Shown piece by piece: positions 25,501 to 32,559 of a DNA stretch of 49,938 nucleotides. Location of the stretch: positions 1-49,938 of the forward strand of contig DATDCY010000335.1 in NCBI GenBank assembly GCA_036524115.1. Direction: 5' to 3'. This DNA comes from a bacterium (GTDB taxonomy: Bacteria; JAUVQV01; DATDCY01). Both the position numbers and the translations under genes were made by a program. The notes below the pieces were generated by a model. That model was not told where the DNA came from and made no database searches. It saw only the letters and a program-made list of their open reading frames with translations. Position 1 is the stretch's first letter; each line of letters opens with the position of its first letter.

Positions 25501-25925
25501 GCGGCTCGACCTACCAGATGGACACCGGCTGCGGGCCGCTGTACGTGACGATCAACGAGGACGACGAGGGCATCTTCGAGCTGTTCACCACCATGGGCAA
25601 GGCCGGCGGCTGCGCCTCCAGCCAGTGCGAGGCCATCGGCCGCATGGTCTCGCTCGCCTGGCGCAGCGGCGTCGAGGCCGCGCCCGTCATCAAGCAGCTC
25701 GTCGGCATCTCCTGCCACCAGCCGGCCGGCTTCGGCGTCGAGAAGGTCCTCTCCTGCGCCGACGCGGTCGCCAAGGCGATCGAGCGGCATCTCTGCGAGG
25801 ACGGCGGCACCGCCAACCGCAAGCGCGCGCTGGACCGCGGCGCCTGCCCGGACTGCGGCGGCACCGTCGAGCACCTCGAGGGCTGCGTCGTCTGCCGCGG
25901 CTGCGGGTATTCGGAGTGCGCGTAG
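22554..25925 (+). CDS. nrdJ: Class II (adenosylcobalamin) ribonucleotide reductase with intein
   Basis: 1123 residues as translated, 749 after removal of a 374-residue intein. N-extein: [22 protein letters not shown], then [16 protein letters not shown] and [20 protein letters not shown]. C-extein: [36 protein letters not shown] and [13 protein letters not shown]. These are the hallmarks of B12-dependent NrdJ, which makes deoxynucleotides without oxygen. The N-C-E active-site segment straddles the intein junction. A C-terminal zinc-ribbon ([18 protein letters not shown]) carries redox cysteines. GAAGGAGAG precedes the ATG. A much longer upstream in-frame extension has no homology and is rejected. 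Confidence 0.95.
   Translation: [1123 protein letters not shown]
23394..24515 (+). mobile_element. LAGLIDADG-type intein in nrdJ
   Basis: Residues 281-654 of the NrdJ precursor. It starts with Cys ([14 protein letters not shown]), has a block B TGDHP motif in [10 protein letters not shown] and ends with [21 protein letters not shown]; the +1 extein residue is Cys655. Two homing-endonuclease motifs, [10 protein letters not shown] (from about residue 396) and [10 protein letters not shown] (from about residue 502), mark a LAGLIDADG domain with both acidic residues kept. Penultimate His and terminal Asn support active splicing. Base composition is like the host gene, so the intein is not freshly acquired. 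Confidence 0.95.
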
Positions 25926-25951
25926 GCGGGGCCCCCCAGCGAGCCAAGACG

Positions 25952-26941
25952 ATGGCTAAGAAGAAGTCGACCACTGACAACGCGGCTCCCGAGGTTGAGA
26001 CACCTTCAGGCGAACAACCCACCAACCCCAGAGGATCCGACTCCCAGAGCCCCCCCAAGGCTCCATTCTATGAGCTCTTCGCGCTCAGTCCGGAGAATGC
26101 CACCCAGCAGGTCATCAAGGATGTCGCCAGTAGGCAGATCGTCTCAATTCTTGAAGAGTCGCCAATATCAGCCGGCTACAACGTCCTGTTTCTGTACGAC
26201 GAGAACTCAATTACTCGAGGCGACTCGAACAGAATCTACGAGTCACTTTCGAAAGCAGACGCCGAGAAGCCGATCTTGTTGATCATTAGTTCCCCCGGGG
26301 GAGAGATACCCGCCGCTTACTTCATCGCCAAGCTCTGCCGGGACGCAACAAAGCACGAACTTCATGTTTCCGTCCCGCGACAGGCCAAGTCTGCCGCGAC
26401 GCTGATTTGTTGCGGGGCGGACAAGATCCACATGGGAAGCCTGAGTGAACTTGGCCCGATCGATCCGCAGATTCGCCGCATGCCTGCACTGGCGGTCAAG
26501 CACTCTGTCGAACACTTGGCGCAACTTGCTGCGCAGTACCCTGGTGCTAGAGACATGCTCAGCGACTACCTTACAAAGTCTCTTCCAATTGAGACGCTTG
26601 GCTACTACGAGCGAGCAGCTGAATCGGCTGTTCAATACGCTGAGCGGCTGCTGTCAGCGCGGATTGCTGTTCGATCTTCGAAGGAAGCCAACGCCGAAAT
26701 TGCGAAGAGACTCGTCTACTTCTACAAGGATCACGGTTTCGCAATCGACGCGGCGGAAGCCACGACCATTTTTGGGGCAACTGTGATCCAGCGCAATACG
26801 GGCGAATACCTTCTCAGTAACCGACTCTATTCGTCTCTCGATCTGATGTCGTGGATCCTTCGAGATCGATTCAAGAAGGTCCTTAGCGTCGCCGGCAACT
26901 GCAGCGATGGGATATGGACCTACAGTGCGCAGACTGGGTGA
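25952..26941 (+). CDS. SDH-family serine protease (ClpP/crotonase-like fold)
   Basis: 329 residues. A disordered N-terminus (about 1-35), then a ClpP/SppA-like core: LLIISSPGGEIPAAYFIAKL (about 109-128), VPRQAKSAATLICCGADKIH (141-160) and SELGPIDPQ (165-173). This set matches the serine dehydrogenase proteinase (SDH) family, where Ser147 of AKSAATL would be the nucleophile and SPGG the oxyanion loop. No signal peptide is seen, so action in the cytoplasm is likely. GC drops sharply from the preceding nrdJ, marking the start of an accessory island. Substrate unknown. Confidence 0.75.
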   Translation: MAKKKSTTDNAAPEVETPSGEQPTNPRGSDSQSPPKAPFYELFALSPENATQQVIKDVASRQIVSILEESPISAGYNVLFLYDENSITRGDSNRIYESLSKADAEKPILLIISSPGGEIPAAYFIAKLCRDATKHELHVSVPRQAKSAATLICCGADKIHMGSLSELGPIDPQIRRMPALAVKHSVEHLAQLAAQYPGARDMLSDYLTKSLPIETLGYYERAAESAVQYAERLLSARIAVRSSKEANAEIAKRLVYFYKDHGFAIDAAEATTIFGATVIQRNTGEYLLSNRLYSSLDLMSWILRDRFKKVLSVAGNCSDGIWTYSAQTG

Positions 26942-26981
26942 CGCCAGCCTTTGGGCTCATGCCGGCGGCTCGTGACTGTAG

Positions 26982-27383
26982 ATGCCCCTGAAGAAGTCTG
27001 AACTCTACTCCTCCCTCTGGAGCAGCTGCGACAAGCTGCGCGGGGGAATGGACTCTTCGCAGTACAAGGACTACGTCCTCGTGCTGCTGTTCATGAAGTA
27101 CGTCTCCGACAAGTGCGCCGGGCGGAAGAACGCGCTGATCGATGTCCCCAAGGGCGCCGGCTTTGCCGACATGGTGGCCCTCAAGGGCGATAATGAGATC
27201 GGCGACAAGGTCAACAAGATCATCGGCAGGCTCACCGAGGCCAACGACCTCAGGGGAGGTGCCGTCGCGGCATACTTGTTCGCGACGGCATCCGACACTC
27301 TTGAACATCCTCCTGCGTCTGTCCCGGTCCGAGGAGGCAGGACCTGGGTGCCGCGTCGCGTTGGCCGAGGAGATGACACATGA
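26982..27383 (+). pseudogene. Truncated type I restriction methylase subunit (hsdM N-terminus)
   Basis: The first about 93 codons (to about 27260) read as the N-terminal helical domain of HsdM: MPLKKSELYSSLWSSCDKLR, QYKDYVLVLLFMKYVSDKC, VPKGAGFADMVALKGDNEIG. After RLTEANDLRGG the similarity stops and an unrelated tail runs to the stop. The SAM-binding and catalytic (NPPF-type) domain is missing altogether, as are hsdS and hsdR. This is a deletion remnant. Any product could only be a small helical protein. Confidence 0.8.
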
Positions 27384-28309
27384 AGAACTATGTCCGGCTC
27401 ATGCTCGGCAAGAAGAGCGTCCATGCCGCCGAGTGCTTCGCCGGCGGCTTCGTCGGCGTCGATTTTGGCATCGCCCAGGATCTGACAGGCAGGCTGCCCG
27501 AGGGTTTTCGCACCTTCAACCGGGAGTTCATCCCGATCTACCTTGCGACGCACCCGGACGTCACCTCCAAGATCGCCGCGGGCCTCTCGTGCGGCTTTCT
27601 CTGGACGGTTGCCAAGTGGATCAAGATCGGCGACGTCATCCTCTCCCCGGACGGCGGCGGCCGCTACCGCGTGGGAGAGGTGACGGGCAACTACGCTTAT
27701 CAGCCCGGAGGCGTATTGCCGCACCGGCGCCCCGTCCGCTGGTCCGACACGTACATCGACCGCGCCGACATGAGCGAGTCCCTGCAGAAATCGACCGGCT
27801 CCATTGGCACCGTCTCCGATGTGACGCGATACCGCGAAGAGATTGAGAAGTTGATGGGCGGCATAGTGGTACACCCCGTCGGCCCTGACGCTGAGGTCAT
27901 TGAGGACCCAGCGGCTTTCGCCATGGAGAAACACCTCGAGGACTTCCTGGTGCAGAACTGGGCCCAGACCGACCTCGGCAAGGAATACGACATCTTCGAG
28001 GAGGACGGCGAGCGAGTCGGTCAGCAGTATCCCTCCGACACAGGGCCGATCGACATCCTCGCCGTCAGCAAGGACAAGAAGCGGCTCCTGGTCGTGGAAC
28101 TGAAGAAGGGCCGGGCCAGCGATGCAGTCGTGGGCCAGACGCTGCGCTACATGGGCTTCGTGCAGGAAGTGCTCGCCGAGAACGGGCAGCTCGTACAGGG
28201 GGCGATCATCGCGCTTGAAGACGATCAACGCATCCGCCGGGCGCTGGCCATGGCACCGAGCATCATCTTCTACCGCTATCAGATCAGCTTCAAGCTGCTG
28301 CGGGCATAG
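27380..28309 (+). CDS. NucS-like PD-(D/E)XK nuclease
   Basis: 309 residues. The C-terminal half carries a nuclease core similar to NucS/DUF91: EKHLEDFLVQNW (183-194), TGPIDILAVS with Asp225, LLVVELKKGR with Glu240 and Lys242, and GQTLRYMGFV with Gln253. The N-terminal half (about 1-130, with CGFLWTVAKWIKIGDVILSP and RYRVGEVTGNYAYQ) resembles a beta-barrel DNA- or modified-base-recognition domain found in Mrr-type restriction enzymes. GAGGAGATG precedes the ATG, which overlaps the end of the hsdM remnant's frame. In this context a restriction or defence nuclease is likely. Confidence 0.75.
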   Translation: MKNYVRLMLGKKSVHAAECFAGGFVGVDFGIAQDLTGRLPEGFRTFNREFIPIYLATHPDVTSKIAAGLSCGFLWTVAKWIKIGDVILSPDGGGRYRVGEVTGNYAYQPGGVLPHRRPVRWSDTYIDRADMSESLQKSTGSIGTVSDVTRYREEIEKLMGGIVVHPVGPDAEVIEDPAAFAMEKHLEDFLVQNWAQTDLGKEYDIFEEDGERVGQQYPSDTGPIDILAVSKDKKRLLVVELKKGRASDAVVGQTLRYMGFVQEVLAENGQLVQGAIIALEDDQRIRRALAMAPSIIFYRYQISFKLLRA

Positions 28310-28336
28310 AGGGTCACTGAAGAATTTGGCTTGAAC

Positions 28337-28374
28337 ATTCCCATATTGGGGTTTATCGTACCCAATATGGGAAT
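28337..28374. promoter_or_regulatory. Perfect palindromic operator overlapping a start codon
   Basis: ATTCCCATATTGGG (28337-28350) and CCCAATATGGGAAT (28361-28374) are perfect 14-bp inverted repeats with a 10-bp spacer. The right arm contains the likely ATG of the HTH-nucleotidyltransferase gene. A dimeric winged-helix protein could bind here and repress its own operon. AT-rich content also fits a promoter. Confidence 0.75.
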
Positions 28375-28996
28375 GGAGAAACGTACTTCGGAGAGCACTG
28401 CATCCTCCCCGTTGGGTCTCGGGGATGCGCTCTTCACCAAGGTACAGCAGCGCGTGCTGGGCGTGCTCTTCGGCAATCCGGCCCGGAGCTTCTTCGCCAA
28501 CGAGATCATCGCTCTCGCTGAGTCCGGCGTCGGAGCGGTCCAGCGAGAACTTGCGCGGCTCGCCGCTGCGGGGCTGGTGACGGTCACGCGGGTCGGCAAG
28601 CAGAAGCACTACCAGGCCAATGCAACGTCTGCCGTCTTCAGCGAACTGCGCGGGCTCGTGCTCAAGACCTCCGGCCTCGCCGACGTCGTGAGGAGCGCCC
28701 TTGCGCCCTTGCGATCGCAGATCCGGTGTGCGTTCGTCTACGGCTCCGTGGCCACGGGCCAGGACACGGCCGCCAGCGACGTCGACCTGATGGTCGTGAG
28801 CGACAGCCTGACCCATTCCGATCTCTTCTCGACTCTCGAGGCAGCGTCGGCAAGACTTGGCAGGCGTGTCAATCCCACGGTTTACTCGCACCAGGAGATC
28901 GGAAGGCGCATCCAGGAAAGGAACGCCTTCGTCACGCGAGTGCTCCAGCAACCCAGAATCTGGTTGATCGGCAATGACAACGACCTCGCCACTTGA
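28367..28996 (+). CDS. Winged-helix/nucleotidyltransferase (MNT-like) antitoxin-type protein
   Basis: About 209 residues. Residues about 22-85 form a winged-helix DNA-binding domain (VLGVLFGNPARSFFANEI, VQRELARLAAAGLVTVTRVG). Residues about 115-175 form a minimal nucleotidyltransferase domain with GSVATGQDTAASDVDLMVV, giving Gly126-Ser127 and the acidic pair Asp138/Asp140. Such HTH-MNT proteins pair with HEPN toxins and can neutralise them by adenylylation. The start may be ATG 28367 or ATG 28373; both lie inside the palindrome and no ribosome site is visible. The reading frame overlaps the HEPN gene by 23 bp. Confidence 0.75.
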   Translation: MGMEKRTSESTASSPLGLGDALFTKVQQRVLGVLFGNPARSFFANEIIALAESGVGAVQRELARLAAAGLVTVTRVGKQKHYQANATSAVFSELRGLVLKTSGLADVVRSALAPLRSQIRCAFVYGSVATGQDTAASDVDLMVVSDSLTHSDLFSTLEAASARLGRRVNPTVYSHQEIGRRIQERNAFVTRVLQQPRIWLIGNDNDLAT

Positions 28997-29402
28997 GAAT
29001 CTGTGCGGGCCCGGGAAGCCGCTGCGGGCAGAACCGGCCGATGCACGGGAGTTCGAAGGTCTCAAGCGCTCGGGCCTCGCGCGACTTGCTGACGCCGGGA
29101 ATCCCTCGAATTCGCTGGAGAGCAGATTTGACCTCGCGTATAACGCCGCGCACGCGCTCTGTCTCGCAGCGCTGCGTCGGCTCGGATATCGACCGCCCAA
29201 CCGCTACGCGGTCTTTCTGGTGCTTCCGCACACCCTCGGCCTCGGGCCCGAGGTATGGCGCGTGCTCGCCAAGTGTCATGACATCCGCAACCGCGCCGAA
29301 TACGAAGGGGACCTGGAGGTCAGCGAGCGCATTGTCGCCGATCTGATCGTCGCCTGCCGCGCAGTCTCCACGGCCCTTGGCAATATGTCCCCACCGACCT
29401 GA
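28974..29402 (+). CDS. HEPN-domain protein (likely toxin partner)
   Basis: 142 residues, mostly helical: SRFDLAYNAAHALCLAALRR, GYRPPNRYAVFLVLPHTLGL and KCHDIRNRAEYEGDLEVSER. The HxxRNxAEYEG segment is the recognisable HEPN-type signature in this subfamily, though it is not the textbook RxxxxH order. Overlap with the HTH-nucleotidyltransferase gene indicates a coupled two-gene module. RNase activity is predicted for many HEPN proteins but is not proved by this motif variant. Confidence 0.7.
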   Translation: MTTTSPLENLCGPGKPLRAEPADAREFEGLKRSGLARLADAGNPSNSLESRFDLAYNAAHALCLAALRRLGYRPPNRYAVFLVLPHTLGLGPEVWRVLAKCHDIRNRAEYEGDLEVSERIVADLIVACRAVSTALGNMSPPT

Positions 29403-29405
29403 CCA

Positions 29406-30497
29406 ATGCCCTCCCTGCACGCTCCTGCGCTCCAGGCCCTCGGCCTCTCCCCGCGCTGGGAGGCGCTGTTTGCGCCGCACGCCCGCGACGGCGTCGTGCT
29501 GGCGCGCGTGGTGCGCGGCGACCGGGGGAGCGCGCTCATCGCCTTTGAACGCGGCATCGCGCGCGCCAAGCCGGCAACGCGTTTGCTCAAGCAGGCCGGG
29601 GGGGCGGCCGATCTGCCCGCCGTCGGCGACTGGGTCGCGGCGCTGGCGCGCGAGGACCTCGACGTCCCCCTCATCGAGGCGGTGCTCGAGCGCGCAAGCG
29701 CCATCACCCGCGGCGACGCGGGACGGGGTTCGGACCTGCAGGTGCTCGCGGCGAACGTCGACACCGTCTTCGTCGTGCACCCGATCGCGGACGGGCCGAA
29801 CCTGCGGCGGCTCGAGCGCGAGCTGTCGCTGGCCTGGGTCTCGGGCGCCGTGCCGGTCGTCGTGCTCACGAAGGCCGACCTCGCGGCGGATCCGGCAGGG
29901 GCGCGCATCGCAGTCGAGGCGGCCGCCCCTGGCGCGGACGTCCTGCTCGTCAACGCGCTGGCCGGCGACGGCGTCGAGCCGCTCTTCGGGTATCTCGCCC
30001 CCAACCGCACGGCAGTCCTCATCGGCCCCTCGGGCGCCGGCAAGTCCACGCTCATCAACGCGCTGCTCGGCGAGGAGCGCCAGGCAACGCGCAGCGTGAG
30101 CGTGCACGACGGCCGGGGGCGGCACACGACGGTGGCGCGCGAACTGGTCCAGGTGCCGCGCGGCGGCGTGCTCATCGACACCCCGGGGCTGCGCGCCGTC
30201 GGGCTGACCGGCTCCGAGGAGGGGATCGCCTCGGCCTTCCCGGAGATCGACGAGGCGGCCGCCTCCTGCCGCTACCGCGACTGCACGCACCGCGACGAGC
30301 CGGGCTGCGCCGTCGCGGCAGCCGTGGCCGCCGGGACACTGCCCGCCGAGCGCCTCGCCAGCTACCACAAGCTGCGGCGCGAGGCGCAGGTCGTGGCGGC
30401 GAAGACCGACGCCCGGGCCCGTGCCGAGGAGGAACGCAAGTGGAAGATCATCCACAAGGCGGCGCGGGAGTTCTACAAGCGCGGAGGCCGCGGGTGA
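29406..30497 (+). CDS. rsgA: Small-subunit-dependent GTPase RsgA
   Basis: 363 residues. An N-terminal OB fold is followed by a circularly permuted GTPase in which the motifs occur in the order TKAD (G4), GPSGAGKST (G1), then DTPG (G3). A zinc knuckle CRYRDCTHRDEPGC and a basic C-terminal tail (KWKIIHKAAREFYKR) follow. RsgA matures the 30S ribosomal subunit. GC returns to the genome norm, so this gene closes the accessory island. Its stop overlaps the GTG of the next gene. Confidence 0.95.
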   Translation: MPSLHAPALQALGLSPRWEALFAPHARDGVVLARVVRGDRGSALIAFERGIARAKPATRLLKQAGGAADLPAVGDWVAALAREDLDVPLIEAVLERASAITRGDAGRGSDLQVLAANVDTVFVVHPIADGPNLRRLERELSLAWVSGAVPVVVLTKADLAADPAGARIAVEAAAPGADVLLVNALAGDGVEPLFGYLAPNRTAVLIGPSGAGKSTLINALLGEERQATRSVSVHDGRGRHTTVARELVQVPRGGVLIDTPGLRAVGLTGSEEGIASAFPEIDEAAASCRYRDCTHRDEPGCAVAAAVAAGTLPAERLASYHKLRREAQVVAAKTDARARAEEERKWKIIHKAAREFYKRGGRG

Positions 30498-31177
30498 CGC
30501 GGGCGGCCGCGCCGCGCAGGACGCTGCTGAGCTGGAGCAGCGGGAAGGACGCCGCCTGGGCGCTGCACGTGCTCCGCGACGACCCGGCGATCGAGGTTGC
30601 GGGACTCTTCACCGTCGTGAACGAGCGGCACGGGCGCGCGGCGATGCACGCCACGCGGGTGGAGCTGCTCGAGCGGCAGGCCGGCGCCGTCGGCCTCCCG
30701 CTGCGGACGATCCCCATCCCGGACCCCTGCACCGACGAGCAGTACCGGGCGGCGATGGGCGGCTTCGTGGCAACCTGCGTCGCCGAGGGGGTCGCCTGCA
30801 TGGCGTTCGGCGACCTCTTCCTGCAGGACGTGCGCACCTACCGCGAGACGCAGCTCGCGGGCACCGGGATCGAGCCGATCTTCCCGCTCTGGGGGATTCC
30901 CACGGCCGAGCTGGCGCAGCGCATGCTCGACGCGGGGCTCGCGGCCTACGTGAGCTGCGTCGACCTCGCGAAGCTTCCCGCGGACTTCGCCGGGAGAAGG
31001 TGGTCGCGCGAGCTGCTCTCCGCGCTGCCGCCGGGGTGCGACCCCTGCGGCGAGAACGGCGAGCTGCACACGGTGGTCGTAGACGGACCGATGTTCCGGC
31101 ACGCCGTGCCGGTCGCGATCGGCGAGCGCCTGGAACGCGCCGGCTTCGCCTTCGCCGACATCGTCCCCGCGAGCTAG
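30494..31177 (+). CDS. DUF71-family ATP pyrophosphatase-type ligase
   Basis: 227 residues of the diphthine-ammonia ligase/DUF71 family: a PP-loop (LLSWSSGKDAAWAL near the N-terminus), FGDLFLQDVRTYRE, and the family signature CDPCGENGELHTVVVDGP near the C-terminus. In archaea and eukaryotes the family amidates diphthine. In bacteria, which lack diphthamide, the role is unknown and includes B12-salvage-type members. The GTG start overlaps the rsgA stop (GTGA), so the two are co-translated. The stop overlaps the convergent DUF362 gene's stop. Confidence 0.82.
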   Translation: MTRAAAPRRTLLSWSSGKDAAWALHVLRDDPAIEVAGLFTVVNERHGRAAMHATRVELLERQAGAVGLPLRTIPIPDPCTDEQYRAAMGGFVATCVAEGVACMAFGDLFLQDVRTYRETQLAGTGIEPIFPLWGIPTAELAQRMLDAGLAAYVSCVDLAKLPADFAGRRWSRELLSALPPGCDPCGENGELHTVVVDGPMFRHAVPVAIGERLERAGFAFADIVPAS

Positions 31178-32082
31178 CCCTTTTCCAGCGCCTCCCGCAC
31201 GCGATCCGCCACTTCACGGCTCACGGGATCGTCGGTCACCAGCTCGATCTGCTCGGGCCCGGTCGCCCCGAGGCCGAGCTGCGCGGCGCGCGCGATCTGC
31301 TCCTGCCCGAAGACGCGCCCCGCGGAGATCGTCCGGTTGCCGCCGTGCAGCCGCAGCAGCGCCACGCCCACCGCGTCGATGGCGACGCGGTCCGCGCCGA
31401 GGAGCAGCACCCCCGGCTTCACGAGCGTCCCGCGGTCCGGGCCGCCGTCGCTGAAGCCCTCCAGCCCGTCGAGGACGACGAGGGCCGGCCGGTAGAGCTG
31501 GTTGATCTCCGCGATCATGAGGCGCTGGTGCCGCGAGCCGTGCAGCTCGTGCATGTAGTCGTAGCCGTCGCGCGGCGACTCCTTGGCGACCATGCCGACG
31601 GAGTTCTTGAGCGAGAGCGTGAAGTGGCCGCCGAAGCGGTGCGTCTTGAGGCAACAGGTCTGGGCGATCAGGTCCGCGTCGCGAAACAGCCGCGGGAAGA
31701 GCACCCCGCGCTTCCAGTGGCCGCCGGTGAGCGGCTCCTCGACCCAGCCCGCCGCCGGCGTCTCGTCCAGGACGGCGACCTCGCAACCCGTCTCCTTCGC
31801 CAGGGCAGACACACCCAGGTGCTCGAGGACCCGGCGGGTGTCCCCCATGCCGCTGCGCTCGGCGATCGTCACCGACGCGGCCCCGGCAGCCTGGAAGGCG
31901 GCAATCAGCGCACGCAGCGTGTCCAGGTGCGTCGACGCGGGATACGGGTCGGCGCTGTTGAAGTTGGCCTTGACGGCGATACGCCGGCCGCGCGCGGCGG
32001 GCGCACCGAGGGCCGCCAGACCGCGCCGGATCCCGGCGGCGCGATCGTCGGTGCGGACGAGGAAGACGGGCGAGGCGCCCAT
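31174..32082 (-). CDS. DUF362-family protein
   Basis: 302 residues with the DUF362 layout: GRRIAVKANFNSADPYPAST, AAGAASVTIAERSGMGDTRR, CCLKTHRFGGHFTLSLKN, LVVLDGLEGFSDGGPDRG and LLLGADRVAIDAVGVALLR. No extra ferredoxin motif is attached, unlike many members. The biochemical role of the family is unknown; Fe-S or cofactor handling has been suggested. It lies 10 bp after a small CMD-like gene on the same strand, and its stop overlaps that of the DUF71 gene (CTAG). Confidence 0.82.
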   Translation of the reverse strand: MGASPVFLVRTDDRAAGIRRGLAALGAPAARGRRIAVKANFNSADPYPASTHLDTLRALIAAFQAAGAASVTIAERSGMGDTRRVLEHLGVSALAKETGCEVAVLDETPAAGWVEEPLTGGHWKRGVLFPRLFRDADLIAQTCCLKTHRFGGHFTLSLKNSVGMVAKESPRDGYDYMHELHGSRHQRLMIAEINQLYRPALVVLDGLEGFSDGGPDRGTLVKPGVLLLGADRVAIDAVGVALLRLHGGNRTISAGRVFGQEQIARAAQLGLGATGPEQIELVTDDPVSREVADRVREALEKG

Positions 32083-32092
32083 CCGAACGCCC

Positions 32093-32410
32093 CTACTTCT
32101 TCTTCTCGATGGTCTCCCGGGCCCAGGAGAGCGCGGCCGACACCGCCGGGAAACCGATCGTGCTCACCACGAGCACGAGGGCGTGGTAGATCTCCTCCGG
32201 CTTGGCGCCGGCGTCGAGCGCGCGCCGCACGTGCGAGTGCACCGCCCCCTCCGAGCGCGTGGCCGCGGCGGCCGCCAGCTGCACGAGGTGCGCGTGCTTC
32301 TTCTTCAGCGGGCCCGCGGCGAGGACCTCCTCGCCCAGCTTCTGGTGCGCCTTCATGACCTTGCCGAACCGCGCCGTGATCCAGCGATAGTTCTTCGGGT
32401 AATTCGCCAT
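32093..32410 (-). CDS. CMD-family protein lacking the redox cysteines
   Basis: 105 residues with a carboxymuconolactone decarboxylase-like helical core (HLVQLAAAAATRSEGAVHSH, then VRRALDAGAKPEEIYHALVL). The position where AhpD-type proteins have CxxC is AVHSHVRRA, so both cysteines are gone while a His is kept; peroxidase or disulfide chemistry is excluded. AAGGAGGCG precedes the ATG. Probably co-transcribed with the DUF362 gene. Function unknown. Confidence 0.75.
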   Translation of the reverse strand: MANYPKNYRWITARFGKVMKAHQKLGEEVLAAGPLKKKHAHLVQLAAAAATRSEGAVHSHVRRALDAGAKPEEIYHALVLVVSTIGFPAVSAALSWARETIEKKK

Positions 32411-32559
32411 CGTGCGCCTCCTTGGATTCCGGGGAAATTGCCCGGGATCATCGTCGCAGCCGGCCGGCGCGCCGTCAAGCGGGCGAACGCCCCTGCCCGC
32501 CGCCAGACCCGCCCGGACCGCGGCTTCCCGTCACCGGGCTTCCATGGTAAGGATGGTCC

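Noticed and set aside
22920-25874. 984-codon minus-strand frame opposite nrdJ
   Set aside because: Composition of an antisense shadow, spans the intein as if it were not there, and has no family features.
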